60,144 bases of DNA from Photobacterium sanguinicancri. GTDB taxonomy: Bacteria; Pseudomonadota; Gammaproteobacteria; Enterobacterales; Vibrionaceae. Both the position numbers and the translations under genes were made by a program. This document shows, piece by piece, positions 49,248 through 59,773 of this stretch. The stretch's first letter is position 1; each line of letters begins with the position of its first letter. Where the stretch lies: the NCBI RefSeq assembly GCF_002265265.1, contig NZ_NOIF01000009.1:1-60144 (forward strand), read 5' to 3'. The notes beneath the pieces were generated by a model. It searched no databases and had not been told where the DNA came from. It was given only the letters and a program-made list of their open reading frames with translations.

Positions 49248-50360
49248 CTAGCCTGAATACGCGTGATGCCAGTCTTTCCACACCACTTCAAAACCATGCT
49301 GCTTCACAGCGTCGGCAACAGCAGCCACCGAGCGATCATCACTAATCGCAAACTGTTCAAGCTCTGGCTCATCATCAGCATAACCACCTGGTTGGGTTTT
49401 CGAGCCTGCCGACATGCTGGTGATCCCCAACGACAGCACATTATCACGAAAATCAGGCGCTTCTCGGGTCGATAACGACAGCTCGACTTCAGGGTTAAAC
49501 AAACGATAGGCACAGATCAACTGCACCAGTTGGCGATCATTCATCACCGATTTCGGCTGTAAGCCGCCTTCACAAGGACGCAATCGAGGGAAAGAAATCG
49601 AATAACGGGTTTGCCAATAAGTCCGCTCAAGGTAGTCCAAGTGATTTGCCACAAAGAAGCAATCAGTCCGCCACTCTTCTAAACCAATCAAGGCACCAAT
49701 GCCGATCTTATCAATGCCTGCTTTCGCCAACCGATCGGGCGTCGCTAAGCGGTACTCAAAATCCATTTTATTACCACGAAGATGATGCTGTGCATAGGTT
49801 GGGGCACTGTAGGTTTCTTGATAGACCATCACCGCATCCAAGCCTAAAGTTTTCAGTTCAGCATACTCGTGCTGATCCAATGGCTGCACTTCCATCGCCA
49901 AGTAACTAAATTGCTGCTTAATCGGCGGTAGGGCTTCACGAAAGTATTCCATGCCAACTTTACGTTCGTGCTCACCAGTCACTAATAGCACGCTATCAAA
50001 GTGCATCGCCTTAATGGCCTGACACTCACGTTCGATTTCTGTCGTATTCAACGTACGGCGCTTAATGCGATTTTCCATCGAAAAGCCACAATAGGTACAG
50101 GCATTGGCACACAGATTCGACAAATATAACGGCACATAAAATGCCATCGTATGGCCAAAGCGTTTACGTGTTAACGCAGCCGACTGCTGAGCCATTTGCT
50201 CTAAATACGGTTCAGCGGCAGGCGAGATTAAGGCTTTAAAGTCTTCCAGATCGCGCTTCGATTTACGTAATGCCCGCTCAACATCTGCCGCAGTTTTACT
50301 GTAAATGGAAAGACGAACGTCATCCCAATTCAGTTGCTTCCACACATCAACATAGCTCAT
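49248..50360 (-). CDS. thiH: 2-iminoacetate synthase ThiH
   Basis: A 370-residue radical SAM enzyme that cleaves tyrosine to dehydroglycine (2-iminoacetate) for the thiazole ring. The 4Fe-4S motif C-x3-C-x2-C is in NLCANACTYCGFS. It is the last gene of thiCEFSGH, starting 11 bases after thiG. Confidence 0.97.
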   Translation of the reverse strand: MSYVDVWKQLNWDDVRLSIYSKTAADVERALRKSKRDLEDFKALISPAAEPYLEQMAQQSAALTRKRFGHTMAFYVPLYLSNLCANACTYCGFSMENRIKRRTLNTTEIERECQAIKAMHFDSVLLVTGEHERKVGMEYFREALPPIKQQFSYLAMEVQPLDQHEYAELKTLGLDAVMVYQETYSAPTYAQHHLRGNKMDFEYRLATPDRLAKAGIDKIGIGALIGLEEWRTDCFFVANHLDYLERTYWQTRYSISFPRLRPCEGGLQPKSVMNDRQLVQLICAYRLFNPEVELSLSTREAPDFRDNVLSLGITSMSAGSKTQPGGYADDEPELEQFAISDDRSVAAVADAVKQHGFEVVWKDWHHAYSG

Positions 50361-50371
50361 GGTGTTTTTTC

Positions 50372-51145
50372 CTACGCGCTGCGATCAAGAAACGCCGTTA
50401 ACGGACTAGAGGCAATCGCATGGTTAACCGTTCCCGCTAAGCCCGCTTCATATGCCATACGGCCACTTTCCACTGCCAATCTAAACGCGCGTCCCATCGC
50501 AATAGGATCAGCTGCAGCAGCAATCGCAGTATTGACCAAGACAGCATCCGCCCCCATCTCCATCGCTTCAGCAGCATGTGATGGCGCACCAATCCCAGCA
50601 TCGACAATCACAGGTACACGCGCTTGGTCGATGATAATTTCAAGGAAATCACGAGATGCTAAGCCTTTATTCGAGCCAATAGGAGCGCCCAATGGCATCA
50701 CAGCCGCACAACCAACTTCTTCTAGTCGCTTACACAGTACAGGATCTGCATGACAATATGGCAACACGATGAAGCCTTCACGTACTAACGTTTCCGCTGC
50801 TGCTAAGGTTTCAATCGGATCAGGCATTAAATATTTAGGGTCTGGATGAATTTCTAATTTCAGCCAATTGGTGCCTAGAGCTTCACGCGCTAACTTAGCG
50901 GCAAAAATGGCTTCCTTCGCATTCTTGGCACCAGAGGTATTCGGCAGTAAGTTCACCCCAGCTTTAACTAACGGCGCCAGAATATCGTCGTCACGGTTAT
51001 CAATATCAACCCGTTTAAGCGCCATAGTCACAAGTTCAGATTCGGTCGCAATGATCGATTCCGTCATCATTTGGCTATTGGCATATTTACCCGTACCCGT
51101 GAACAGGCGTGAAGAAAATGTTTTATCCGCAATAGTTAACATCAT
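50372..51145 (-). CDS. thiG: Thiazole synthase ThiG
   Basis: A 257-residue TIM-barrel enzyme that forms the thiazole phosphate from deoxyxylulose phosphate, iminoacetate and ThiS thiocarboxylate. [12 protein letters not shown] and the Schiff-base Lys in [16 protein letters not shown] are clear, with [20 protein letters not shown]. The ATG overlaps the thiS stop by one base (TAATG) and has GGAGG upstream. Confidence 0.96.
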   Translation of the reverse strand: MMLTIADKTFSSRLFTGTGKYANSQMMTESIIATESELVTMALKRVDIDNRDDDILAPLVKAGVNLLPNTSGAKNAKEAIFAAKLAREALGTNWLKLEIHPDPKYLMPDPIETLAAAETLVREGFIVLPYCHADPVLCKRLEEVGCAAVMPLGAPIGSNKGLASRDFLEIIIDQARVPVIVDAGIGAPSHAAEAMEMGADAVLVNTAIAAAADPIAMGRAFRLAVESGRMAYEAGLAGTVNHAIASSPLTAFLDRSA

Positions 51146-51366
51146 TAACCTCCAGCAATCGCTTGAAATAGGGCAATACGATCGCCACTATTGAGTAAAA
51201 TTGAATCCCAGTGATGACGCGGCACAATGTCATCATTTACCGCAACAGCTGTAGCCTGCAATGGCATCTCAAGCTGCACCAACAAAGCTGAGAGACTCAG
51301 CTCTGATGGACAAGACATTGGCTTATCGTTCACTGAAATCTGAATTTCGGCGTTATGGGTTGTCAT
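51145..51366 (-). CDS. thiS: Sulfur carrier ThiS
   Basis: A 73-residue ubiquitin-like protein that ends in the required GlyGly (FQAIAGG). ThiF adenylates this end and it then becomes a thiocarboxylate. The start overlaps the end of thiF by 14 bases. Confidence 0.95.
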   Translation of the reverse strand: MTTHNAEIQISVNDKPMSCPSELSLSALLVQLEMPLQATAVAVNDDIVPRHHWDSILLNSGDRIALFQAIAGG

Positions 51367-52129
51367 TGTTTACTCCTGCGCCACAAACAGGGCAGCATTT
51401 ATCTTGGGCTAAATTAAATTTTTGCCATGCCATGGTTAAACCATCAAATTGCTGCAAAGTGGAAAAACCAACCTGACCAGCTTCGGTTATCGCCTTGATG
51501 GTCTCTAATGCTTGCAAGGTTCCCACTATGCCAACCACTGGACCTGCAATACCTGAATTACTGCAGGTCATCGCCGGCGCCTTCGCTGCTGGGTCATAGG
51601 GAAACAGGCAGTGATAACACGGGCCGACACCTTGACGAAAATCAAATGGCATTAACTGACCTTGCCATCGGATTGCCGCGCCAGCGATCAAAATTTTGCT
51701 GGCCTTAAAACACGCTTGATTCACAGCATGACGCGTCGGCAAGTTATCGGAACAATCGAGCACCACATCCGCTAGTTCAATTTCCATCGCTAAGCGTTGA
51801 TCCGCTAAGCGCGCTTTTACCGCTCGAACGCGAATATGAGGGTTTAATTCACGTACTTGTTCGGCAGCCATTGCGGCTTTGCTTTGCCCTTGATGCTGAT
51901 CGCGGTAAATGATCTGGCGCTGAAGATTGGAGCTATCGACCTCATCATCATCGGCAATCACTAAAGTACCGATACCTGCACCCGCTAAATACAATGCCGC
52001 CGATGATCCCAATCCCCCCGCACCGATCATCAACACATGCGCATTCACTAGCCGTGCCTGACCGTGCTCACCGATTTCAGGCAACATGATTTGGCGGTTG
52101 TAGCGCAAAAACTCTTGATCGCTCAACAT
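51353..52129 (-). CDS. thiF: ThiS adenylyltransferase ThiF
   Basis: A 258-residue E1-like enzyme with the nucleotide motif MIGAGGLGSSAALYLAGAGI, ADDDEVDSSNLQRQI, and two CxxC zinc pairs (CYHC and CCPVC). It activates the C-terminus of ThiS. It begins one base after thiE. Confidence 0.95.
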   Translation of the reverse strand: MLSDQEFLRYNRQIMLPEIGEHGQARLVNAHVLMIGAGGLGSSAALYLAGAGIGTLVIADDDEVDSSNLQRQIIYRDQHQGQSKAAMAAEQVRELNPHIRVRAVKARLADQRLAMEIELADVVLDCSDNLPTRHAVNQACFKASKILIAGAAIRWQGQLMPFDFRQGVGPCYHCLFPYDPAAKAPAMTCSNSGIAGPVVGIVGTLQALETIKAITEAGQVGFSTLQQFDGLTMAWQKFNLAQDKCCPVCGAGVNNDNP

Positions 52130-52130
52130 A

Positions 52131-53374
52131 CTATCGAACCAATAATTGATTAAAGGCGTCTACCGCTGCGCCAGTATCCGCCGCTTGCGTCACCGCACGT
52201 ACGACAGCGACGCTACTTACACCGGTTTGCCACACGGATTCAGCACGAGAAAGATCAATACCACCAATGGCCACAGTCGGAAAATCTTGGCCAATCAGCT
52301 TTTGGTATAACGCTAAACGGCTCAGTCCTTGGGGTTTCGATGGCATATCTTTGGTGGTGGTCGGGAAAATATGACCGAGTGCGATATAACTCGGCGAAAA
52401 CTCAGCCGCTCGCAATATTTCATAATAACCATGGGTTGAAAGGCCTAAGCGCAAGCCTGCCTGCTGGATCTGAGTTAAGTCGGCTGTTTCTAGATCTTCT
52501 TGACCAAGGTGAACACCATAAGCCTGATGCTTAATTGCGAATTGCCAGTAATCATTTACAAACACTTGTGCCTGATGGGCATTGCCCACTGCAATAATTT
52601 GTGCAATTTGCGCTTCAAGTGCTGGGTCTTGAGGATCTTTAATCCTCAACTGCGTGGTTTTCACACCCAAATTCAATAAACGATCAACCCATTCTGCGGA
52701 GTCCACTACTGGGTACAACGACAATTGCTCAGCATTCGTTGCAGCAAAAGGTGCAACCGCGACCTCTTTACTTTGCCAACCCAATGTCATGATCTCGGGA
52801 TGATTTGCCGTCATAGGTCGAGGGAAAACATCACGCGTCAGTGGCCATTGCTTATCACCATGCAATTGAACATAACGAGCATATGCACGCGCCAAGGTCA
52901 CCGCATCTTCTACTGGGTAATCTAATGCTAGCGCAGCCAGTAACATGGCACGCACAGCCTCAGTATCGCCAGCCTGATGACAATACACTGCTCGCGCTTC
53001 ACCATTATGGTGCCAGATATCAAACACCCCTCCTTGAGCGGGGAAGCCACACATAATCAAGGAAGGGTTGGCGGCTACTTGGCGCTGAATTGCGGTGACA
53101 TCAACCTTCTCGCTCCACTGATCACACACCACAAAGTGGCTTTTTATCAGCGAAATATCGGCAGGAACAGCTTGAGCAAAGCTCAAACTGAACGAGCGAG
53201 AGTCAACGCGCATGTCTACCACATCAGATTGCTGAGCAGTCACAACTACCACATCAGATTGCTGAGCAGTCACAACTACCGCTTCACCCAATTGATATTG
53301 AGCCGCTTGAGCCAACAGAGGCTCAAGGTGGGTAAGTAGTGACTTTAGGCAATCAGGTAAACAGATTGAACTCA

Positions 53375-53375
<1 letters not shown>
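52131..53375 (-). CDS. thiE: Thiamine phosphate synthase with N-terminal extra domain
   Basis: A 414-residue protein, about twice the length of plain ThiE. The C-terminal 200 residues are the ThiE TIM barrel that joins HMP-PP and thiazole phosphate: [69 protein letters not shown] and VAIGGID. The N-terminal half resembles the C-terminal part of ThiD-type kinases ([37 protein letters not shown]) but lacks clear catalytic motifs, so it looks like a decayed kinase domain. Similar long ThiE forms occur in Vibrio. A 10-residue in-frame duplication lies near residue 35. It overlaps thiC by one base. Confidence 0.92.
53221..53280 (-). repeat. 30-bp tandem duplication inside thiE
   Basis: Bases 53221-53250 and 53251-53280 are identical. 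The unit is 30 bp, so the frame is kept; it gives [10 protein letters not shown] and then [10 protein letters not shown] at the protein level. It lies in the weakly conserved N-terminal domain. This could be a recent slippage event and may vary between strains. Confidence 0.95.
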
Positions 53376-55426
<2,051 letters not shown>

Positions 55427-55444
55427 TTAAACAGAAGATTTTCT

Positions 55445-55525
55445 CTTGTTCCCTTCGCAGGTATTAGCCTGATCAGGTTCTACGGATCCCGCAATGCGGT
55501 CTCAGCCAAATGGCACTCCGACAAG
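55445..55525 (-). promoter_or_regulatory. TPP riboswitch of the thi operon
   Basis: The minus strand has the THI-box parts in order: P1 (CTTGT with ACAAG), GGAGTGCC, the CTGAGA core, GAACCTGATCAGG, then CTAATACCTGCGAAGGGAAC. The leader continues about 145 bases to thiC and holds a 7-bp stem TTAACGG/CCGTTAA (55396-55430) with no U run, so control by translation or Rho seems more likely than by intrinsic termination. Thiamin pyrophosphate should turn the operon off. Confidence 0.96.
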
Positions 55526-55600
55526 TTTCAGCAAGGAGTATAGGGAAGGGAAGAAAGCGCAGCAAGGAAGAAACCAATAAATTTGGCCTAAGCACCATAA

Positions 55601-55625
55601 AAAAGAAAGGCTGCAAAAGCAGCCT
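55601..55625 (-). terminator. Terminator of the CLC gene
   Basis: AGGCTGC (55608-55614) pairs with GCAGCCT (55619-55625) around AAAA; on the minus strand it is followed by UUCUUUUUU. It is 6 bases past the CLC stop codon. Confidence 0.9.
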
Positions 55626-55631
55626 CAACTA

Positions 55632-57002
55632 TTATTTTGAAAATTTCTTCACTAATGCTTTGAGTAATGATGAATGCGTTTCTCTCAATTCACCCAGCTT
55701 ATGAGTGATTTTAGGAGCACCTTCATCATCAAAAAGTTTTGGTACAGCGACACGCTGTGAAGAGTAAATTCCAGTATGACCACTAAAGTAATACGCGGTA
55801 TAACAGGCTATTGCGAAATACAGCATATGGTCAGCACCAAATAACTCAACCCCCATAATGGTACAAGCCAGTGGTGTATTGGTCGCAGCAGCAAAAACAG
55901 CTAAAAAGCCAAGCGCGGCAAATAAATCAACGGGCGCCCCAAGTAACCAAGCCATGGTGTTACCAAGCGTAGCTCCCACAAAGAACAGTGGTGTAACTTC
56001 ACCACCCTTGTAACCTGCGGCCAAAGTAATTGCGGTTAATAACAACTTCAAAGCCCAGCTATACCATTCTGCGCCACCTTCTTGAAACGCGCTTAAAATA
56101 CTAACGCCCCCTTCACGAGTGCTATAAACACCAAGGCCGATATAATCGTAATTACCAATCCACTGCGTTAGGCCAATCACAATCAAGCCTCCCGTTACGA
56201 CGATCACATAGGGGTTCTTAAGGGTCGCTTTAAAGATATCTTTAAACGCATGGGTCAACTCACCAAACAAATAGCCAGCTAAGCCAAACGCAACTGAACC
56301 AATAATAATTTTAACCATTAACCAAAGATCAACCTTGAGTACATGATCAAATAAGGTGATGTTTTGAAGAAAATCGATTCGGTAATGAGTATGGTGAGCG
56401 CCTAATGCAGAGCAGACAAAGTCAGCAAGAATAGCAGCAAATAAGGCGGGGATGATGGCATCATAACGCAGTCGGCCAATTGCCAATACTTCCAATGCAA
56501 AAATAGCCCCCGTTAATGGAGTACCAAAAACAGCACCAAAGCCTGCCGCAACACCTGAAATCAAAATAAGCCGAGTATCGGCTTCATTCAACTTAAAGAG
56601 ACGAGCAAGCCAGTGTGTGGTAGCGCCACCAATTTGCACCGCAGTACCTTCTCGACCCGCCGAACCACCAAACAAATGTGTAATAACCGTCGTAATTAAT
56701 ACCAAAGGGCCCATGCGTGTTGGGATCCCTGCACCCGGTTGGTGAATTTCATCCATGATAAGGTTATTGCCACCTTCGGAATTTTTACCCAAGTTACGAT
56801 AGCAATAAACAATCACAATCCCCGCTAAGGGCAATAAATAAATCAACCAAGGATTATCAACACGAGTCGCTGTCGCTGTACTTAATATCCACAAAAAGAA
56901 CGCATTTAGTGAACCAACAAGGATAGCAACAGGAGTAATCAGAAGTGTCCAGCGAATGATCTGGATAAGTATTTTAGGATTTGCACTTAGAGGGTGAGCC
57001 AT
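55632..57002 (-). CDS. CLC-F type fluoride/proton antiporter
   Basis: A 456-residue CLC-family membrane protein. Instead of the chloride-type GSGIP and GREGP motifs it has [18 protein letters not shown] and [15 protein letters not shown]. This is the pattern I know from the fluoride-selective CLC-F clade; the gating Glu is present. [18 protein letters not shown] and [18 protein letters not shown] are further conserved helix ends. A fluoride riboswitch lies directly upstream, which independently supports fluoride export as its role. The ATG at 57002 is preceded by AGAGATAAACAGAGAT. It is the only gene of its transcript. Confidence 0.88.
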   Translation of the reverse strand: MAHPLSANPKILIQIIRWTLLITPVAILVGSLNAFFLWILSTATATRVDNPWLIYLLPLAGIVIVYCYRNLGKNSEGGNNLIMDEIHQPGAGIPTRMGPLVLITTVITHLFGGSAGREGTAVQIGGATTHWLARLFKLNEADTRLILISGVAAGFGAVFGTPLTGAIFALEVLAIGRLRYDAIIPALFAAILADFVCSALGAHHTHYRIDFLQNITLFDHVLKVDLWLMVKIIIGSVAFGLAGYLFGELTHAFKDIFKATLKNPYVIVVTGGLIVIGLTQWIGNYDYIGLGVYSTREGGVSILSAFQEGGAEWYSWALKLLLTAITLAAGYKGGEVTPLFFVGATLGNTMAWLLGAPVDLFAALGFLAVFAAATNTPLACTIMGVELFGADHMLYFAIACYTAYYFSGHTGIYSSQRVAVPKLFDDEGAPKITHKLGELRETHSSLLKALVKKFSK

Positions 57003-57090
57003 ACTATCTCTGTTTATCTCTTAATGAATTTTTAAGGATAGACAATATGATAGTTAATTACCCCACCATAGATAGATCTATCCTAACTAT

Positions 57091-57142
57091 AGTAGGAGTC
57101 ATTATCTCAGTATGAGCGGTTAAGGTGGAACTCCATCACCCG
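57091..57142 (-). promoter_or_regulatory. Fluoride (crcB-type) riboswitch
   Basis: The minus strand reads CGGGTGATGGAGTTCCACC, then TTAACCGC, and ends AATGACTCCTAC. This matches the fluoride riboswitch consensus (GGnGAUGGnnnUUCCnCC, AACCGC, then GAUGACUCCUAC, here AAUGACUCCUAC). It lies about 90 bases before the CLC start. Fluoride binding should turn the gene on. Confidence 0.92.
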
Positions 57143-57250
57143 TGAGCGGCTCGATAGCCGTTCAGCGGATAAATCCTACTCTCAAATACAAAAAACAACA
57201 AGAATAAGATCAAGAGATAAAAGAAAGATAATTTGAGATAGCAGAAACAC

Positions 57251-57280
57251 AAAAAGCTCTAGCCTTTCGACTCAAGCTTT
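57251..57280 (-). terminator. Decayed terminator after the first tRNA remnant
   Basis: AAAGCT (57253-57258) and AGCTTT (57275-57280) still pair, with a partly broken inner stem and GAAA-type loop, followed by U5 on the minus strand. It matches the better terminator at 57373-57403 in place and in loop. Confidence 0.45.
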
Positions 57281-57285
57281 AAAGA

Positions 57286-57334
57286 TGGCAGAGGTAAGGA
57301 ATTCGAACGCCCAACCCGCGCTGATTTTCAATAT
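57286..57334 (-). pseudogene. Decayed 3' half of a tRNA-Trp gene
   Basis: On the minus strand the sequence ends GTTCGAATTCCTTACCTCTGCCA and aligns base by base with the better tRNA-Trp fragment at 57409-57453, including CGCG, GTTGGG, GTTCGAAT, and CTGCCATCTTTAA. The T stem no longer pairs. No 5' half precedes it. I read it as an older, decayed attachment-site copy. Confidence 0.6.
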
Positions 57335-57372
57335 GAAGGGATCCGTTGCACGGATACTAAACGCAAAAAACG

Positions 57373-57403
57373 AAAAAGGCTCCAGCATTTCTGCTAGAGC
57401 CTT
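57373..57403 (-). terminator. tRNA-Trp terminator (displaced with the tRNA 3' half)
   Basis: A 12-bp stem AAGGCTCTAGCA/TGCTGGAGCCTT (57376-57387 with 57392-57403, one mismatch) around a GAAA loop is followed by UUUUUCG on the minus strand. It starts 6 bases after the CCA end of the tRNA fragment. Confidence 0.85.
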
Positions 57404-57408
57404 AAAGA

Positions 57409-57453
57409 TGGCAGGGGTGGAGAGATTCGAACTCCCAACACGCGGATTTGGAA
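57409..57453 (-). pseudogene. Displaced 3' half of a tRNA-Trp gene (att site)
   Basis: The minus strand carries the anticodon CCA region, CGCG, then GTTGGGAGTTCGAATCTCTC and CACCCCTGCCA, with intact T arm, acceptor 3' strand and encoded CCA of tRNA-Trp. Homology stops at the anticodon loop, and no D arm or 5' acceptor strand follows. This is what remains at the far end of an element that integrates in the 3' half of a tRNA gene; the restored full gene would lie beyond the right edge of the window. Confidence 0.75.
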
Positions 57454-57540
57454 TAGGTGGTTTCGCTGCATTAATCACATAACCAAATCACTGCCCTGAC
57501 TATGTTGGCATGACCCATATGGCAATTTCGCAAGCTAATA
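57438..57540. repeat. 103-bp direct repeat, copy A
   Basis: Starts in the tRNA core (ACACGCGGATTTGGAATA) and ends CAAGCTAATA. It aligns without gaps to copy B at 57590-57692; I count 82 of 103 identical bases. It probably represents the end of an integrated element including recombinase-binding sequence. Confidence 0.85.
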
Positions 57541-57589
57541 GCTACCATCGAATAATCACCACAAATCCATTAACCTTTGCCTATGCTAG

Positions 57590-57692
57590 ACACGGGGTTT
57601 TGGAATATATTATTTCGCTGCATTAAAGACATAACCGAATACTAATCTTGGTTATGTTGGCATGTCTCATATGGAAATTTCGCAAGCTAATA
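57590..57692. repeat. 103-bp direct repeat, copy B
   Basis: Starts with ACACGGGGTTTTGGAATA, again the tRNA anticodon-loop core, and ends CAAGCTAATA. It contains a good inverted repeat ACATAACC/GGTTATGT (about 57630-57656) that is damaged in copy A. It ends 30 bases before the stop of the next gene. The whole gap 57003-57721 otherwise holds only the fluoride riboswitch and the tRNA remnants. Confidence 0.85.
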
Positions 57693-57721
57693 ACCCAAGC
57701 TCATCTACCACCAGCAGAACG

Positions 57722-58594
57722 CTATGCAGCCACCTTGTTTATATGTTCGGCAGCAGCAAAAGCTGTTTCCGCTCTAAATACACAGATATCTTCTTTCAGA
57801 GCAATCTCCTCAACCATTTCTAGAGTATCCTTTAATCTAGTAACAGCCTTATCAGACAACGTCGGATCAGAGAAAGAAGGTGTACCTATAATGACTTCAA
57901 ACCGCTCAGGCACCATCAAGTAGCTAGATTTCTTTAAAGCTTCAATATCAAATATTTTCGCTTTAATTGAGTTCAATGAACCAGACATCCGAGTTGGTAC
58001 AAGTAATCCAAAATTAGACACATACCTATCATTCATAAAGCCAAAAGTAGTTAATACATCACTCCCTGAAACTTTAACCTTTTGGTTAAAAGAGTCATTG
58101 AGAGATGAATTAATACTATGAAGCTCCATCTGTATGTTTTTAGAAAATTTTGCAGAGTAGCGTTTAGGCTGAAGTTCTTCTTCCTCATCTCTTTCAGCAT
58201 CAAGAGCCAAAGAACTTAAACTTGAAGAAAAACGAATCGCTTGTTTCAATATTCCAGATAAATCTTCATCCAATGCTTTAGAAACATGACCTAAAAATAC
58301 ACCATCAAATGGAGCCTTCCAGCTATCTAAAGTTTTATATTGCTTAAAGTAATTCCTAGAAGAGAGTAAAACTAATTCAATCATGCTGTGAATTTTAGGG
58401 GCATTTATACCATATAAACATTCCAATAGTTCACTTCTGATAGACTGAATTATTTGAAACTCCCCTGTAACTCCATAAGCAGCAACAGCGATAGTCACCC
58501 TCTCTCCCGAACCAACGACAGGCTCAAAATAAATTGGTTGCCAGCCCCCCTCATACAAAGGCATATCGGGAAAAATCATGTCTATGGAACTCAT
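57722..58594 (-). CDS. Unrecognised 290-residue partner of a HipA-like kinase
   Basis: I do not recognise this protein. It is 290 residues, soluble, without a signal peptide or membrane helix. A short acidic stretch (DAERDEEEELQPKR, near residue 135) separates two parts. The first half could be an alpha/beta domain (VTIAVAAYGVTGEFQIIQ); the second includes NFGLLVPTRMSGSLNSIKAK. The ATG at 58594 overlaps the stop of the kinase gene (ATGA), so the two are translated together. It differs from DUF3037, the partner often found with such kinases. Base composition is AT-richer than the housekeeping genes, in keeping with transfer. Confidence 0.8.
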   Translation of the reverse strand: MSSIDMIFPDMPLYEGGWQPIYFEPVVGSGERVTIAVAAYGVTGEFQIIQSIRSELLECLYGINAPKIHSMIELVLLSSRNYFKQYKTLDSWKAPFDGVFLGHVSKALDEDLSGILKQAIRFSSSLSSLALDAERDEEEELQPKRYSAKFSKNIQMELHSINSSLNDSFNQKVKVSGSDVLTTFGFMNDRYVSNFGLLVPTRMSGSLNSIKAKIFDIEALKKSSYLMVPERFEVIIGTPSFSDPTLSDKAVTRLKDTLEMVEEIALKEDICVFRAETAFAAAEHINKVAA

Positions 58595-59358
58595 ATAGCC
58601 ATCCCCTGTTGCTTTATATCAACTCTGTGATCAAATAAAGCGTTGATACAGTTTAATCGCTCTGTCAGAAAGCAAACTACTTCTGTAATTTCATCATCAC
58701 CCAGATAGTGGGACGCCATAGTTTTTTCTGACAAAAGCGCAAATGGTAAAGAACGAAAGTTAGGGATAAAAGTAGAACTCACGGCCTTACTCAACTTATG
58801 CTTTTCAAACTCACTTAAATGGGAATACAAGCATCTCAGTATTTCATTCCCCCGAGCTGGCACATTGTAGGCTAGACCTTGGGGTATAGCATTTTCATGG
58901 TCAATGAAATAAAAATCGTCTTTTCCATCATAGAGCATATTTCCAATATTTCGATCCCAGTTAGCGACCCATTCATCAAAAATACCCACATCAAGGGTTT
59001 TAGAAAAAGCAGCCAACTTATCCATAGCTTCCTTAGAATCACTGTTAATGTAACGTCTAAAGCTTGGATACTTAGCATCTTCAGAACCAAATGCTAGTCG
59101 CGCCTCACCGTGAGGAATATCACTCAATGCCGTATTCGTGACTTTAACTATCAGAGGAGCGGGAATTGGAAGCCCTAAGCTTCTGCCAATGACTGCACAT
59201 ACACACTCTATATATAGTGATCGAGGTTCAATCAGCTTAACAAACGCGACCTTAACCCCATCCGAAGTTTGTACATGCGCTCTCCATGTAGGATTCACAT
59301 TACAATCATTGAAAGGCACACCACCGGGCAACATATTACCCACAGCTACTCTTTCCAC
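58591..59358 (-). CDS. HipA-like family kinase
   Basis: A 255-residue protein with the compact HipA-related kinase fold (HipA_2-like). Visible are a likely ATP Lys in AFVKLIEPRS, the catalytic loop WVANWDRNIGNMLYDG (Asp and Asn), and the metal Asp in FYFIDHENA. It lacks the N-terminal region of full HipA toxins. I take the GTG at 59358, which has GGGAG 6 bases upstream; a TTG at 59373 would add five residues. It is followed by an unknown 290-residue gene with a 4-base overlap. Possible roles are a toxin or a phage-defence kinase; both are inference from family and island context. Confidence 0.82.
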   Translation of the reverse strand: MERVAVGNMLPGGVPFNDCNVNPTWRAHVQTSDGVKVAFVKLIEPRSLYIECVCAVIGRSLGLPIPAPLIVKVTNTALSDIPHGEARLAFGSEDAKYPSFRRYINSDSKEAMDKLAAFSKTLDVGIFDEWVANWDRNIGNMLYDGKDDFYFIDHENAIPQGLAYNVPARGNEILRCLYSHLSEFEKHKLSKAVSSTFIPNFRSLPFALLSEKTMASHYLGDDEITEVVCFLTERLNCINALFDHRVDIKQQGMAI

Positions 59359-59563
59359 TAACAACTCCCGCAAGCCTAATTTCCGTATACCTATCAGAAT
59401 ATATTACTACAACACATATGCAATCGGTTAATAGTGGCAATATGAATACCAACAAACGTCACATCAAAAAAATAAAACATAAGCTAAAGTTGATAATAAA
59501 TATGCACTCACACTCAGCCCCCCTAATCACAATCTTTGTTCATAAAAGAAACAGGAAAATATC

Positions 59564-59773
59564 ATGGCTAACAACATCAAAGGCAACGGTGATGGCGAGA
59601 ACGGTGAAAACCAAACCTATACCATCCCCGGTAGAGGCGTAATCGACAGAGAGCGGCTAGTTAAAGAAGTTGAGAAAGGAAAGCATCCAAATTTTCATAC
59701 TATGGAAGTTGAGGGTGAGAAGTTCGTCAGAGCCAATCCAGACCGTAAGAAAGGCAACAATGTGGACAAGTAA
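59564..59773 (+). CDS. Small DUF3892-like protein
   Basis: A 69-residue soluble protein. The block YTIPGRGVIDRERLVKEVEK, then GKHPNFHTMEVEGEKFVRAN, resembles short DUF3892 proteins; the match is from memory. The first 18 residues are Gly/Asn/Glu-rich and look disordered. AGGA lies 7 bases before the ATG. It is divergent from the kinase gene, with about 205 bases between them that should hold both promoters. Function unknown. Confidence 0.65.
   Translation: MANNIKGNGDGENGENQTYTIPGRGVIDRERLVKEVEKGKHPNFHTMEVEGEKFVRANPDRKKGNNVDK

Noticed and set aside
57409-57453. A working tRNA-Trp gene
   Set aside because: The 5' acceptor strand and D arm are absent; homology ends at the anticodon loop.
57272-57482. 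Short ORFs of 68 and 65 codons on both strands
   Set aside because: They cover the tRNA-Trp remnants and terminators, so they are chance frames.
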